From assembly GCA_013397455.1 (NCBI GenBank), contig VYZB01000216.1:765334-829333 (forward strand): DNA of 64,000 nucleotides. The letters are read 5' to 3'. The notes beneath the pieces were generated by a model. The model was given only the letters and a program-made list of their open reading frames with translations, was not told the origin of the DNA and did not search any database. Below, in pieces: positions 47,030 through 60,800 of the stretch. Both the position numbers and the translations under genes were made by a program. How positions within the stretch are numbered: the first letter of the stretch is position 1; every line of letters begins with the position of its first letter. Source of the stretch: Crotophaga sulcirostris. Taxonomy: Eukaryota; Chordata; Aves; Cuculiformes; Crotophagidae.

Positions 47030-47735
47030 CGACTATCTATGTCATTGATGAAGATATTAAACAGAACTGATCCCAGTATAGACTGCTGAGGGACACCACT
47101 TGCCGCTGATCTCTATCAGAACATTGAGCCATTGACAACTACCTTCTAGATGCAAACACGCAACCAGTTCCTCATCCACTGAACAGTCCATCTATCAAAT
47201 TTGTATCTTTGCAATTTAGAGAGAAGGGTGTTGTGAGGACAGCATCAAAGACCCTAGAGAAGTCCGTACAGACGACATCCATAGCTCTTCCCTTGTCCAC
47301 CGATGTAGTCACTCCATCACAGAAGGTGCTAGGTGGGTCAGGCAGGACTTACTCTTGGGGAAACCATGCTGGTAGTGTTAAATCACCTCCCCGTCCTCCA
47401 CATGCCTTAGCATAGCCTCTAGGAGGATCCGTTCAATGATTTTCTTAGGCACAGAGGTGAGTCTGACAGGTTGGTAGTTCTCAGGGTCCTTCTTTCTACC
47501 CTTTTTAAAAAAGGGTGTGATGCTTCTCTTTATTGAATCACCAGGGACTTCATATTACTGCCATGACTTCTCAAATATTATGAACAGTGATTTGACAACT
47601 ACATCAGCCAATTCCTTAGGACTCTGGGATGTACATCATCAGGTCTCATAGACTTATGCATGTTCAGGTTCCTCAGGTGGTCACAAACCTTATCTTCTCA
47701 TGTTCTTTAACAGTCCGTTGCTGTGGAGTGTACAA
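47030..47735 (-). mobile_element. CR1 retrotransposon fragment from the RT domain
   Basis: The plus strand is the complement of CR1 polymerase sequence. On the minus strand it covers the region of the family's HGFTKGKSCLTNL motif (about 47365), the FYDGV.ALVDKGR region (about 47320) and the LDRPV..LISDLL.I.N.IFNIFINDID region towards 47045. The fragment is truncated at both ends: neither the 3' tail nor the endonuclease is present. The border near 47735 is approximate. It retains the part of the polymerase that the copies at 13727-15885 and 43977-45078 lack. Frame breaks are present. Confidence 0.88.
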
Positions 47736-49280
47736 AACCACTGTTTGTTATCTGTGACATCCTAAATATCAACACAGTCCTCAAGCAGGAAAGTCTATTG
47801 CACCAGAGTACTGCTAAAATATTCTGATCCAGTATTTGCTGGGGAGTTTTGAAAGTATTCCTCGATTGTATTCTGACCTTGAAAGTTCACATTACAAGTC
47901 TTTTATGCATGGTTAGACCAGTTTTAGAGGCCAAGGACAAGGGTATAACACCCTCATATTTCAGAGTTCTGGTATATCTTTCCCTGTTCTATGCTTGTAT
48001 TATATTGCATAGATATTGATAGTGTGAGGAAGACTGTATGCTTCATCTTGTTGACTAGAGGAAAGACTTGCTTCACCCTGGAAGATAATTGCTTTCTTCT
48101 GCACCCACACACAGAATACTTGTAACCACAAGACACAGAGCACTCTGATGCATGCAAAAGACTTGAGGATTTCAGAACCGTATTGAAAAAATGCATTCTA
48201 CCTTTGCCTTTCAGCAATTTCTACCCAAGACACAGTTCTGCTTCACCTTAATGGAAGCAAACTCTCTTCATAATGGGAAGGAGAAAAGATCTTTCCAAGG
48301 TCTTAATAATACTTCTTCCATTACCTGTTTCTCGCTCTGTTATCATCCCATAGCACACAAAATAATTTTGCCATGATCAATGCCTAGAGAATTTCATACA
48401 TCATGTCACTTCCCACTCCCCTGCTGAGTCAAATGTTACCGCCCTTTCTTACATCCTTCTTCCATTCTCTCCCAGTATATGAACGCTACCATCCACTCCC
48501 ACAAGAAACTGCAGCTGGGTCAATCTGATTGTGCTGTTAGAGAATGTAATTTCTGCAGGTTTTCACAGGTATTGATTTAAGATAATAGATACATATTACC
48601 CACTGTAAAAGCAAATTACTATTTTCATTACTAAGGAAACATTTTCCTGTTGTCAAGAGAAAGCAGAAATGGCAGAAAGGCTCTTAGGAAGGAATAGGCA
48701 TTAAATGCTTATTTGCAGCCTATTTCTTACAAGATTTCTTGCTGTCTTGAGAATGAAAAAGGCCATACTTCCTTCATGCCTACTGAGATTAATTGGATCC
48801 TGTATCTGGAGAACACATTCGTGTAGGACACCTTGTTCTAACCAGTCAAACTCAGTTTAGCCACAGTCCTTTCAAAGGCATGAGATGGGCCTCCATTGCC
48901 AGAATTCTCTAAAATCATATACATACAGGTTTCCCTTTTGTCTTCCTTGTAAGAGGAAGACAATAAATATAAAATCAGAAATTACCCTCCCTTAGCTCTT
49001 AAAATAGCAGAGAGTTGAAAAGAAAAATATGCCTTCATTATCATTATTTTTTTATGTTGGAGATGTCAGCAAACTTCTTGCTGTCTTCATGTTCAACATA
49101 TGTAATGTCATCTATGCATTGTCCCTGAAATGTGTTCTTATATTTAAGCCCGGGAGTAGAGAATGAAGATATTTAGATGGATTTGCCGATGAGGCACAGC
49201 CATAGGACTGTGTTATGTTTCTGCCTCTTCCTCTGCCTTCCTTCATCTAGGCAGTGCTCAAGAGCTGCAGTGTATTGTGG
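47735..49280. other. Unique noncoding DNA
   Basis: Sequence up to about 47870 may still be decayed CR1 but I cannot align it with confidence. Beyond that nothing is recognised; short open frames (up to 87 codons, 47954-48217 minus) lack domains. Confidence 0.45.
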
Positions 49281-49284
49281 GCCC

Positions 49285-49362
49285 TTCCAGGTTTCATTTC
49301 CCCCTTCTGCAAAATGGGATAGTCATACTTCTCAGGAGATACTGAACAGGCTCTAGTTATGA
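49285..49362 (+). repeat. MIR 3' region remnant
   Basis: The plus strand reads CAGGTTTCATTTCCCCCTTC, TGCAAAATGGGATAGTCATA, CTTCTCAGGAG. This matches the MIR sequence after its core (CAGTTTCCCCATCTGTAAAA, TGGGGATAATAATACT, TACCTCAC.GGG) in order. The upstream core is not convincing, so only the 3' part is called. Confidence 0.55.
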
Positions 49363-49364
49363 TA

Positions 49365-52300
49365 TATAGTGTTGTCTTACATGTTGAGAGATTGCAAATA
49401 CTTCTCCTCTTTCACTCTTTTAGGAGATGGGCCTGTAAGACAAAGATGAAGAAACCTCTCCATGTTTTGTTCAAAATTCTCTGATAAGAACCTTAAGAGC
49501 TGAAATACAGGTCTGGAGAATTGCACTGCTTTAATATGTCGAGTACTCGGGAGCATTGGATTGGTGCACCAAAACCAGAATAAAACCTGCAGTCAAATAA
49601 AAGGACAAGGGATCCTTCAAACCCATCTCAATTTGGTCTGAACTATTAACTTCCATCTCTTCTGGGGCCTGATCTGAATTGTCCCAGTTCTTCCATTTAC
49701 AGTAGCCTCTCCTGGGATTTTATCACTCATTGACAATTCTGTATCTGCTGAGACACATGTTTTAAGGATACTACAAATCGTGTATTGTAGTAATCTTCCT
49801 AACATCCTTGCAGAACAGCGATATGGTAACAGCCCCAAAAAACAATTCTAATGTAAATCTCCAGGCAAATGTTCTTAAACAGTGTAAATTATGTAATGCA
49901 GTCCACAATACAAACCATTGCGGAAGACAACAGACTTATAGCGAGTGTCAAAAAAAGCACACTTTGGACACTAAAAGTTCTGCTATTTCAACAATATTTT
50001 TGTCATTACACCAAAATGGTTAAATCTGGTTATTAAGAGCTTGAAAAAAATTCATTCTTTTTGTTAGAGAAGTTAATTAAGATAAAGAAATGCAAACCAG
50101 CAATTCTTTTCTTACCTTCTTAAATAGTATAACAGAATAACTGCTGAACTTATCTAAATCACATTTTTTTAGCAGACACACAAACACACGAAGAGTAAAG
50201 TTAAGCCTAGTCTGACAAATTCTACATCATGTTGATGTATAATGAAAATAAGTAGGAAGGATATTGCAAGCACACCACTAATGCTATTCAGAATGGATAT
50301 GCAGAGCATGCTATATAGCAAATCAATCTAACATGGTAGAACAGTAGGATAATTAACTACAAATTAATGGCCAGTAAAGAATTAAGCACACAATAAGCCA
50401 ACTTCTCAGCTATGCAAATTGGCACAAATGTAAGACCTGGTCTGCTCCGTGCCTCATAAATCATTGCAATTATAGACAGTAAGACTAGAAAGTGACATCC
50501 AAAGGTTCTTTCATTTACCCTCTGCCCAAGGGTGGGACCAGTGTACTGATGTCATTCCTCACAAAACTTGTCCAGTCTGTTTTCAGAAACATCTAGGAAG
50601 ATGAACTCCTCAACTTCTCAGCAGCCTGCTCCTGCTCTTAACTGTGATTTTTTTTTCCTAATCTGATTTCCCTTCAGTAATGAAAATCAACTTGTTTGAC
50701 AAATACGAGTCAAGGAACAGATTATTGTCATCCATGTCATAGTCATCTTTTACATATCCTTCTGTCTTTTCCCTCTTGACTAAACTGTGCCATATATTCC
50801 TGTCTTTCTGTATCAGCCATGGTTTATCTGCTCTTTTTGTTCTGTCCTCTAATCTCACTAAATTCTCAATCAGAGTGAAGAATTACTACAATGACAGAAT
50901 ACACAGAAACCTCTGCATAGAGATCTGAGCTCTATAAAGGTATAAGGATTTGATTTGCTAGATCAAGCTCTTTGACTTGGAAGGTTCTCATACATTTTAA
51001 TCAGAAATAAGTGGACAAATAAATCTGAGTATCTGAATTTGTCATCTTCTGATAGCAAGTATCATTGGATCTGATCCTGCTCTGTTTGAAGACTGGAATT
51101 CATCAGAGAATACCAACTCATTCTCACTATGAGTTTGAGTTTAAATGCAGGAATGTGCACAAAAGGACATCGTTCTATTTTTGCCCCAAATAGGACAAAA
51201 GTGTCGTTATGCTTATACTATATTCTTGATACTCTACTTCTGGTGAAGGGGTTAGTTTCCACATTACAGAAATCAAAATTAATTCAGATAACACACCTGC
51301 TGACCCTGATGGTAAATTTCATCAAGGTGAATTCCATCTTGGGAAAACAGACATACGCATTCTGACTCTCGCTATGCAATAGGAATGTTTAATCTTTCAT
51401 GATCACAGTCTGTCATAGTGTAAGAGCAAGGAAATTAATAGAATTTGTTAATTATACTTCTCCAATAGCATAGCGCTCAACATTTGCCTTTGCAGTATCA
51501 CTACAGTATCACCTCAATCACTCCTTTCCCTTAAAAACTGAATATATTAATTGATTAGCTGAATTCTCACGTTGGTAGACATAACCAATTTTTTTCTGTG
51601 TCTGCTTTTGATTTTACTGCACTTCCAACTGACGAAGTAATATCTTCCTAGTTTTAAACAAAGTGATCAAGAAGACTACTCTGTTCACATCATTGGTCTC
51701 AGAAATAAACCTGAGTACTAAAGTCTTGCATTGATAACCAGGTCAATATGGAGGTTTTTTGGGGGGAAGGGATGAAATGATACAGCAATGGCTCCCTTGA
51801 AAACTCTTCTTCACCAACACCATTTTTTGACAAAATTTGTTAGGCCTGATCCTTTTGCTCTAACTTCTTGCTATTGTTCATTTTATTGCCAACTTTTCAT
51901 CTCAGCTACCACACAGCTGTATGTATCTTAAGATAACTTTAATAACTCCCATCAATCTCTCTGTATTGACTCAAGTAGCTTACAATATCTTCCTAACCTC
52001 CAGCAATTAAAGTCAGGGTGAATATTTCAAAGCAATGTCTTTCTCCTGGTCCCTCAGCTAGCTCTGACTGTGTTGATCTTTCAACAGAGCACAGCATAGT
52101 GCCACGCTCACAGCAATATTAGGTCAGGCACTGAAAACAGAGAACATTTACTCAGGTTCAGTGCTGCACTTATTCACTTCATAGTTCAGAATAAGCCTCC
52201 ACAGTACCAGATCTGTATGGGGCACCATTAAGGGGCACAGATACGCTCTAGTTTATTTCCCTTTAGCCAGAGAAGTATCCCCCAGCTCCAGATTCTCTTA

Positions 52301-53700
52301 ATGAACTACTAGGCGTATAAACTGGCTTTTTGCAATTCCCAGCTTCTGATGAAAGAGGATCCCAGCACAATCCTTCCTACATTCATGCCCTAATTCCCTT
52401 AGACATGAAAGCTGGGAGGTTTATCCACTCAAAAAAAAATGCCCAGGTTAGAAATCAGCCACTAAATACATGCTTAGAGGTTTTCCAGACTGAACAGTGA
52501 AGTACTAGGACTACAAGAGAAATTCTCTCATAAGTATAATTTATTCTATTTTCTTTTGTATACTTGGACTTTCCACGTAACTCTTAATTAAGAATGTCCC
52601 TCACAGCAAGCACCTCAGCACTATCTGTATATGCAACACCTTTTGCTATCTTTGCTTGAAAGACTCTTCGTATATTCATCTTACCAGGAATAGATGTTGC
52701 AGACACACACATACAAAGAAAAAAAAGAGAGAGAGAAAAAAAAGATAACTCCTATTGCCTAGGCTGCTAGGCTTCTGCATTCCTCCCTATTTTCTCTGAT
52801 TTTCCTTTTCTTTTCACAGCTTTTCAGGCAGAAGGAACCATAACAATAGTGTTGTCTGACCTGTTGCCCATAAGGGGTTCCACTGGTGGCTAACCTTCGC
52901 ATCCAGTACATAGCTTTATTTAAACCTTAATGTTTTATTGCAAGTAAATGTTCTTAACCTGCAAATTGCAAATGAGACCCATTATCTTCCTAATTCATTC
53001 AAAAGGGCTTGGAACCTTCCGTTTCTAAGTCTTTTAGGTCACCCACTGTATGTGAGGGCAGCAGGACTAGAATGAATTTGTCTTACTGGGTACAGTAGAA
53101 TCTGGCCCTATGATAAAATTTGGCTATTGGTGTCTTGGCTAAATTTGGCTAACGTGTCTTAGACCTGCAAAGACATTCTGTTAAAAAAAAAAAAAGGTAT
53201 TTCTTTACTATGTCTCTGAATAGGTACAGACAGACTTTGCACACGGGCAGGTATTTCAGGAGTCACTTTTAAGATGCAGTGATATTTAACTTGTCAGATC
53301 AAGATTCAAGTCAAAAACTGACACCTCCTCAGAAGGATCATGTCATTTCAAAAGTTATAGGTTAAAAAAAGTAGGTTATGACAACTTGCTACTATTTCTA
53401 CCAACTCGGAAATGTTTTCTGCGAAACATTTCTGGCTGCAGCGTCCAACTTACTGTTCAAACCAGTTGGTTGAATTTCCACCACTCTGGAGACTGGAGAG
53501 GAAAGAGAAAGGGAGAGTAGAAACTTATTTTATAGATCAACAAAGGGCATTTTTTGTTTAATTACATCTCAATTATTTTTTGTCATTTCATGGCAAATAC
53601 AGAATTTTATTATGGATTCACCTCAGTGTAAACTTGAAAGGGAAAGTTACATTCCAGTTTATGAAAAAGTGAGAACTGACTCAGGCAAACACAGCAGCAC
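49365..53700. other. Unique AT-rich noncoding DNA
   Basis: No supported gene. Contains an A/G-rich simple repeat after a short CA tract (52702-52745) and an imperfect 25-base tandem duplication of AAATTTGGCTA...GTGTCTT at about 53115-53160. Short open frames carry no domains. Confidence 0.5.
52702..52745 (+). repeat. (CA)n plus A/G-rich low-complexity tract
   Basis: ACACACACATACAAAG is followed by an A-rich run with a GAGAGAGAG core. Simple sequence, no other features. Confidence 0.85.
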
Positions 53701-53709
53701 TTGACCACT

Positions 53710-53835
53710 TGTACTAGTGGTGTAAGCCAATACCTTATCCAAGCAGGAGAGGAGCAGAGGCAAGGTTAAAGACCTGTTTCAATCCCTAGTTGGCTTGCTT
53801 CTGCAACTGCCTTTCAGGTTGCTGCAAGCAACTGA
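53710..53835 (+). repeat. Possible MIR/tRNA-derived SINE head
   Basis: GTACTAGTGGTGTAAGCCA resembles the tRNA-type A box of MIR-class SINEs (CCTAGTGGTTAGAGCA), and AAGACCTGTTTCAATCCCTA at about 53770 resembles the B-box region (GAGACCTGGGTTCAATCCC). Spacing between the two is slightly longer than usual. The core that should follow is not clear. Confidence 0.4.
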
Positions 53836-54400
53836 AGAAGCCCAAGGGCCAGAGAAGGAGAGGAGAAAAGTTTCTTAACTTCTCCAGGATGTTCTTACTA
53901 TTACAGAACCACAGAGGAGCACACCCAGTTTTCTTCTCCTCCTTTGACAACTCTCAGTTTACTCAACATCATTACCTCTTCATCAAATCCTCCCCATGAA
54001 CTTTTCTCTGAGACATAGGCTCATACTCTGAAGACACAGACTCAAATTCATCTTCTTTAAAGCTGGGTGTGTAGAAAGTGAGAAAAATGGAAGAATCAGG
54101 GACCAGCTGGGATCTTGCAAGGCAATGTCTCCTGGCCCAATACCTTAAGAATTCAGTCACCTTCCCCAGTGCAGGTATCTCTACCAAAGACACGTACTGA
54201 AACATTATGCTCTGTCTGATACTCTCCAGGTGTGAGTTGCTTGTATTTGCTGTGTGAACTTGTGGAGGTTTACAAATAGACACTGGTGATGAAGCACTTT
54301 GACACCTCTGTCGCTGGACACATTTCAGAGATGCCAGCATGCTCTGCCTAATTTTCACAGAAGATCCTCTGCAGAAAGAAACTAATATTTGTGAACTTAC

Positions 54401-54429
54401 TGGCTCCACCATGTGTCCTCCAGACAACA
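54401..54429 (-). other. Possible 29-base microexon (weak)
   Basis: On the minus strand, TGTTTTCCCCCTTGCAG ends at 54430 and is a strong 3' splice-site match. Twenty-nine bases later GTAAGT (54400-54395) is a full 5' splice-site match. The enclosed sequence includes an ATG in the context ACACATGG. A minus-strand frame of 163 codons (53972-54463) overlaps it but has no recognisable domain. Chance matches are possible and no partner exons were found. Confidence 0.15.
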
Positions 54430-54734
54430 CTGCAAGGGGGAAAACACTCCTTGACTCTTTCACGGTTCTAAGCTCAGGAATGAAAACACATCTGTTTTAA
54501 AACAAACACTTTGAGTTACGAAAGAACGTTCAATGCCTCTGATGACTACAACTGCACTGCCTGGCTGTGAATGAAAAGGCACACCTGTTCATTATGATAA
54601 GAAAATCAACCAGAGCAAACAGACTATCTTTTACTTTCTTTATGTTGTCAAAGCTGAACAAGAATTTTTTTAACTTGCCAGTATTTTAGAATAATGATGA
54701 TTGTAATTAGCAGATTGAAATGTGGCTTCTAGAT

Positions 54735-54850
54735 TCAGCATCAAGTCTGAATATAGGTCTTTTTCATTAGCTTGCTATGGTTTTCAGCAAGTCAAATAAT
54801 TTTCTGCCTCAGTCGCCTCAGTTTACTTGCAGTTAATATTTTGTTACATG
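54735..54850 (+). repeat. MIR core-region remnant
   Basis: The plus strand reads TTGCTATGGTTTTCAGCAAG, TCAAATAATTTTCTGCCTCA and CCTCAGTTTACTTGCAGTTA. This follows the MIR core order: CTGTGTGACCTTGGGCAAG, TCACTTAACCTCTCTGTGCC, TCAGTTTCCTC.TCTG. It is diverged and has no visible ends. Confidence 0.5.
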
Positions 54851-54859
54851 AGAATAGAG

Positions 54860-57800
54860 TTTGAAAGTGTATTTATGCAAGTAGTGATGGAGATTTGGAA
54901 GATCTGGAAGGAAATCACTACATGCACTGTCACAATGCTGCCCAATAAATCACCCGAATAATGTCTGCAACAAATAGACTGTACTATTAAAATACCATGT
55001 ACTCAACTGAACAACATTAATTAATGAATATTTCTTGCAGGTTTTTATGCAGGAGAAGTCGAATTACTGTCTCTTTTTGTGAGATGTCCTTTCTAATTTA
55101 TCTTCTGAAAATTTCTAGTCTGTTTTCAGCCATGAAAATTCCAAAGACGAAATATTCACTGCATTCACTTCTCATTGGGTTAACTTTCCCCACTGAACAT
55201 TTCCAGTCCAATCATACCAAATAAACTTCCTCAGAAAATATTAAAAGTCTTTACCCACATAATGTGGTATTAATCATGAAAATTTCTTATTTTGTTTGTA
55301 CATCACTATATTTCTGTACCAGGTAAACATTGCTTTTTTCATAGCGTGCCTGTTTTCAACACAACACAGGCATAACAAATAAATGGCTGGATCTGAAGCC
55401 AATCTATAAATATTAGTGGAAGTGTGTCATTTTCATCCCATTTCAACAAAAACTCCTAATTATGTATTCACCAAGAAACACAACGAAGTACAGGAAGAAT
55501 GGGAGAAGGGGGAGTAGAGCCTCTTACCTGGCCTTGAGTCAGGCCTACAGGTATCCTGTGATCTGAGTGTGGAAATCAAGCCATGAACTTCAGAATATGT
55601 AGCAATTGGAGCACTAAGTGATTTCAAAGTCAGTAATTAGCTTGTCATTGCTTAACATAAATACAAAAGGATATTTAAATGTATATAATAGAATTTTACT
55701 TTACAGAAATTATTTATAGCTCTGTTAGAATCCATCGCAATATCAGTAATACATATACCTGCTTATGACAAGATAGTTTCTATAGATGGCTTACAGCAAA
55801 TAGAATTACTAATTTCAGATGGTATAAGCTACAACGTGAGAACTGGCTGTATCTGAAAGATGGGAGACTCCAGAACATTCTCTATTTTGGCAACAGGACT
55901 GTCTCAGAAGTCACATTATCCAAATATTGCACTGAAGACCAACAGCACCATTCTTAAGTCAACACAAATGTCTGGTTGCTAATTAATTACATATCACTGC
56001 AGCAGCCAGTTATCACTCCCTAACTTAAAGAGAAGATTGAACAGTTTTCGTCTAACCAGCAGGCCTGAGGAAGGAACATCGGGTTGGGGATGGGGAGGAG
56101 AAGTTGCAATTGCTTGAGGAGATGCAGTAGTGTACAAGGAAGAAAAGAAATCACACTGAGCTGAGACCTGATCCAGATGGGATCGACATTGAGTAGAAAA
56201 CTCCGGAGTGCAGAGGATAGTAAATTTAAAATTTTGGGATTTTTAATTGGGAAATAGCTACTTTGGAAATAAAATCTTCTGATAGAAATGTACCACTTTT
56301 AATTTAGCTCTTGCTAGGTTTATTCATTACATAATTCTGGTCAAAACCAGACGGAGGGAAGAAAGAAGAGAATTAAAATCTAGCAGATAGGTAGTCCCCA
56401 GTGAACTAAGGCACTCCTCTTAGATATAGAAGACTGAAGTCTCTCACTCCACCTTTTTTGAAGAAAGTTGGATCTTCTTCAACTCAGTTAGATGATCTTA
56501 CCAATTGAGTTTTAGTTACTTTTTTGACTGAAGGGAAGGTAAATTAAAAAAAATAAAACATAAGGAAAGTCAGCAATCTGTAGGAAAAGCATTTCTAATC
56601 TGGGTTTCACCAAGCAACAATAATCTTATCTTTATAAGAGAGTAGGATCAAGCAGGATCACTGAATCCACTGCGCACACAGATTGACATGAATAAATCAA
56701 AGCCTCTGAGCTTTCACATGTCAGGACAGCCAGCTCATTCACTTGTTTGTGCTAAAAAATATTCATCCTGATGGATCCTGGGACATGGAGGTACTGCATT
56801 ATCATCTGGAACATGTATGTATGTCACTTCCAGAACCAGGTCATCTTGTTAGTGTTATTTTCTGTCATAGATCGTTTAGTCATGCCTTCATAAAAATGTT
56901 ACATTGACAGCCATGCCCCTTCCAAGGGTAAATTTCAACTTTTCTACACCAGCAAGGAACAGATAAAGAACTGCAGACTTTTTGTATCCTATGGGATTCC
57001 CCAGCTCCACAGGTTCTGAACTTTTATACAGACGTTTTCACCTTCTCACCTTGTAATTAAAATAATTTGGATGGATATTAAATAATTGCATTGCATTACA
57101 TCTTGAGAAGGTGTGTTTAAGCCTCTTAATGAGGTTAATGCCATTTGATTGTGAACAGATTTATGGTTTCTTGCTTTTGGTAATTGAGTGCAATTCTTCC
57201 TTTTTGTATAGAACTAAAAGTACATATCGAGCAATTAGTGAAACTTTTAAGAAAAAAAAGTGTCTGAGAATTGTAAGAGATTAAAACCATCTTTCCTTCT
57301 TGACGTATCAATCGGCAAGTCTTTTTTAGGGTGTATCAGCCTGACTTCATTAGAGTAAAGAGTGAGTCTGTCCCAGGTTTCTTTGTTTCCACAAGTACCT
57401 TTTTAAATGTGCTTTGAAGAGTAGTTAATAATCAAGCCATGCAAATTTGTGAGTTGCTATTATTATTGCTGAATACATATTATATGTGCTCGCACTAGAA
57501 ATAAAATTAGAACTTCCCTACCAAGGGAAAAATACAAAGGAAAGAAGCATGAAAACAGACACATTTTATCTAGACATGAAAACAGTAAACCACACTTCAT
57601 TTTCACAGTACAACCCTTTGAGAGCCCTTCATCATGTCTGTGCTTACGCACAATGGTTTCCATTAGATGTTCCTGGAGATGTGCAACACTTAACATCCAT
57701 ATCAACAGGCCATTAAAGCAGGATCTGGTTTTCTGCCTCTTATTAATTTTGTGACTTTTAAATAGTAAGACTAAGCCAAATTAGTTCACCTGGTAATGGT

Positions 57801-60800
57801 AGCTGTGCAGAGACTGTAGTACAGCAATCTACAGGAGTTCACATTTCTTCCATAAAGAGCAGCTCAAAGCCCCACTCTCAAAGATGTATTAAGGCATAAG
57901 CCAGTCCCCAAAGAAGGCAAAAATTTTTTTCCTACAGCTTTTAAGGCAATTTGGACAGTTTCTAATATATATCATTGCCCCTGACTTCAGCCTGGACAGG
58001 CTGGTCCTTTGGAAGGGGGATGGAGGAAACAAGCTTTTTCATCCCTGGCCCCTTTACCACCTTGTTTTGCATACTTTGTCCTTGCTAAGAAAACTTGACC
58101 TGGCAAAACTACGCACACACCGTATGTTCAGCCAATATCTGAGCTCCATGCTTTGACCTGATGGATTGCAACTATAATTAGGCATGCAGCCCACCTGGGA
58201 AAGGGTAGCTTAACTACCCTGCTGTGATTTGGAGTTGACAGGAGAGTTCACCTCTGCTCTGTGGTCAACTGATTAGCAATAGCTGGGCAAATCTAAGCTC
58301 CTTTATACTAATCCAAAAAGGGACCAAGAGATGAGAAAGCCTAGAACAGGTTTGAAATAGGTAAATGAGAAGATATCCAACACTTAAACCCAAGGTTTAG
58401 TTTTGGAAGTGACATGAAACATAAATGCAGCTACAGTGTTGTGTATCATAAGGTAAAGCAGTAGTGGGTTTTTGAATCTAGAATTAATAGTGTTTAGACA
58501 TGGCAAATGAAAGTTTATTGATGGAGTAATTAGAAATATCATAGCTGTAGAAAAAAGATAAAGCACAGAAGCCCTTTCTCCAGCCATTACAAGGCCTCTA
58601 AATTCAAACTCTGTCTATCTTTTCCCAGTATATCATCTGGTATAATAAAAAGTATTGTTTGCATCCACAAATTTTGTCCCGTTTTGTGTATGTATTTGTT
58701 CTATACCTAATAAGAAAACCCTAAAACAAACTGAAGGTGAATTTTTAAATCCTCGTACAACTACTTGAAAATGTTCCCACAGTACTTCGAAGCCAATTGT
58801 GAAAGAGGTATCAAATTCACTACTTTGGTTGCATTATTGCCAAAGTGTTCACAGAGGTTGGACAAAATAATTTTTGTTTCCAACATGAAATGTTGAAAGT
58901 ATGACTACAAACAACTTACAGACGGTGAATTCTGCTTCCAAACTAGATGACTAACTAAAGATATGACTAAGTGCAAGAGATAGCTTGTTCATAAGTGTTC
59001 CTGGCTGAAAAGTAAGGAGCAAAATATAAACACATATTCAACAACATATTTTGTAAATGTGTGTCCATTGCAGAGAATTGTTTGATTGGGTTTGTTGGGG
59101 CATTTGTTTTCTTAAATAGAGAAAAATTATGGTAAAAAAGTCAATAAATTTCATGTCTTCTGTCAAAAGTCTTATCTTCTTTTTTTTAAGTTTCACAATG
59201 CTTCGTTTCAACATTGATTTCAGCACTTTTCTTTTACAGTCTTTAAAAGATGCCTAAGGTGACATATTTTGGTTTTGGATAAGAGAAATACTACATTCCA
59301 TTTCTTTCTTTTTTTTTAATTTACATGAAAGTTTCAACAGGTTTTCACTGCAAGCTAATGTGGAATTTATCAGTTAGTGTTGTTATATTTTCAGGTTAAC
59401 AATTCAGTTTGGTTGAGCAATCTCTGAATCCTTAATTTTAATTCTAATGGCATTACTTTTTAAAAACAGAATGAATTGGCATGCCATCGTTAGCATTCCA
59501 TAAACCATTAGAATTCCATAAACCCAGAGATTATTCACAGCCCTAAAATAAAATAACATTTGATAATTCAGAGGTTGTATAGGTTAGAAATAATTCATTT
59601 GACCACAATATCAAAATGTTGGGATTCCAATAATGGGAAAAGGTGATTTTTAGGTGTCTTAGCATTCTCTTCACTGTTCTAATTTCTTTAGGGGACTCAG
59701 AAAATCTTTCAAAGACTAGCTGTGTGAATCAAGTTGTTTAAAGGAAAATAGCATTCTCTTTCAAAAAAGATTTTAAGATTTTCAGGTTGGCCTGTAGTTC
59801 AAATGAAAATCAGAAGTGCTCTCTGTTCAGAGCAAATTCCAAAATCTTTAGAACAAAAAGAAGTGAAAGATTTTTCAGTTTCTAATGAAATAAAACATTT
59901 TAACTTCTGAAGAGAATTTAGACTCAGTGTTTCACTATATGGAAGAAAACCATACTGACATTTTAAGGCAAAATATCTTTGTTTGGATGCACATTTTTAA
60001 AATTCCTCTAAATAGATTAATTAAAAAATAGAAAAAAATCAGAACCGATACTTTACTTTCTTTTTTATGAGTAACTTATATTTCAAATTTGTGCGTGTGT
60101 GCCAAGAATTTTTGAACAGTTCTGTTTCTTAACTATTAGGTATAAAGTGTCAAACATCACCTTTTTACACCGGGCAAAGACGAACATCGCTTTACAGAGA
60201 GAGTCTTTTCAGCAATGATAGCTTTTCTACCTCAACAATTTGGAGCAGAAGGAAAAGGGTATAAGGGAAAATACTGTTTAGAATTCCTCTTTATCCTAAT
60301 TTATCTGTTAAAAAAAAGCACAGATCGTTTCTTCAGATTATACAGAAAATCTCTCTAAAGGTTAAGACGGAGTAATTAAAATATTTGAAATTCTATTGAT
60401 GTTACAGGTTTTCCAGCCTGGTAGCTTCAGCTGAAGGAATGAAGAAGTCCTTGAAAGAACCTCAACCAGAGAAGCCCACAAAACTCATCAGGTTTATATA
60501 TAAAGTGCTCAGCAAACTGTGCTTACTGTAGATGAGAAAACGACATTTTTATGTTTATTTAAGGACACCTTGAAGGACAGAATACTGCACAGCCAGTCGA
60601 GGAATTGCAAAAACATTAAAGAGACAAGAAATGAGCAGCAATGATCTCCCTCAACATTTTTTTTTTTTGTCTGTATGCTAGGCACTTCACTTTGAATGCA
60701 AAAGAGCTCAGAGGTGGGACTACTGGATAGACAGCATATAAAAGAGCTTTCAGTTAAGCACTTCCTTTGCTTCTAATATGTGGCCTTTCATTTATTTTAA

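Noticed and set aside
53972..54463. 163-codon minus-strand open frame as a gene
   Set aside because: No recognisable domain and no poly(A) or promoter context; splice-like motifs inside it argue against an intact single-exon gene. Only the microexon possibility is kept as a weak finding.
60400..60495. Possible exon with MKKSLKEPQPEK reading frame
   Set aside because: The acceptor is weak and the donor-like GTTTAT is poor. Its partial resemblance to the 9216 frame (SLKE followed by Q and P) is too short to mean anything.
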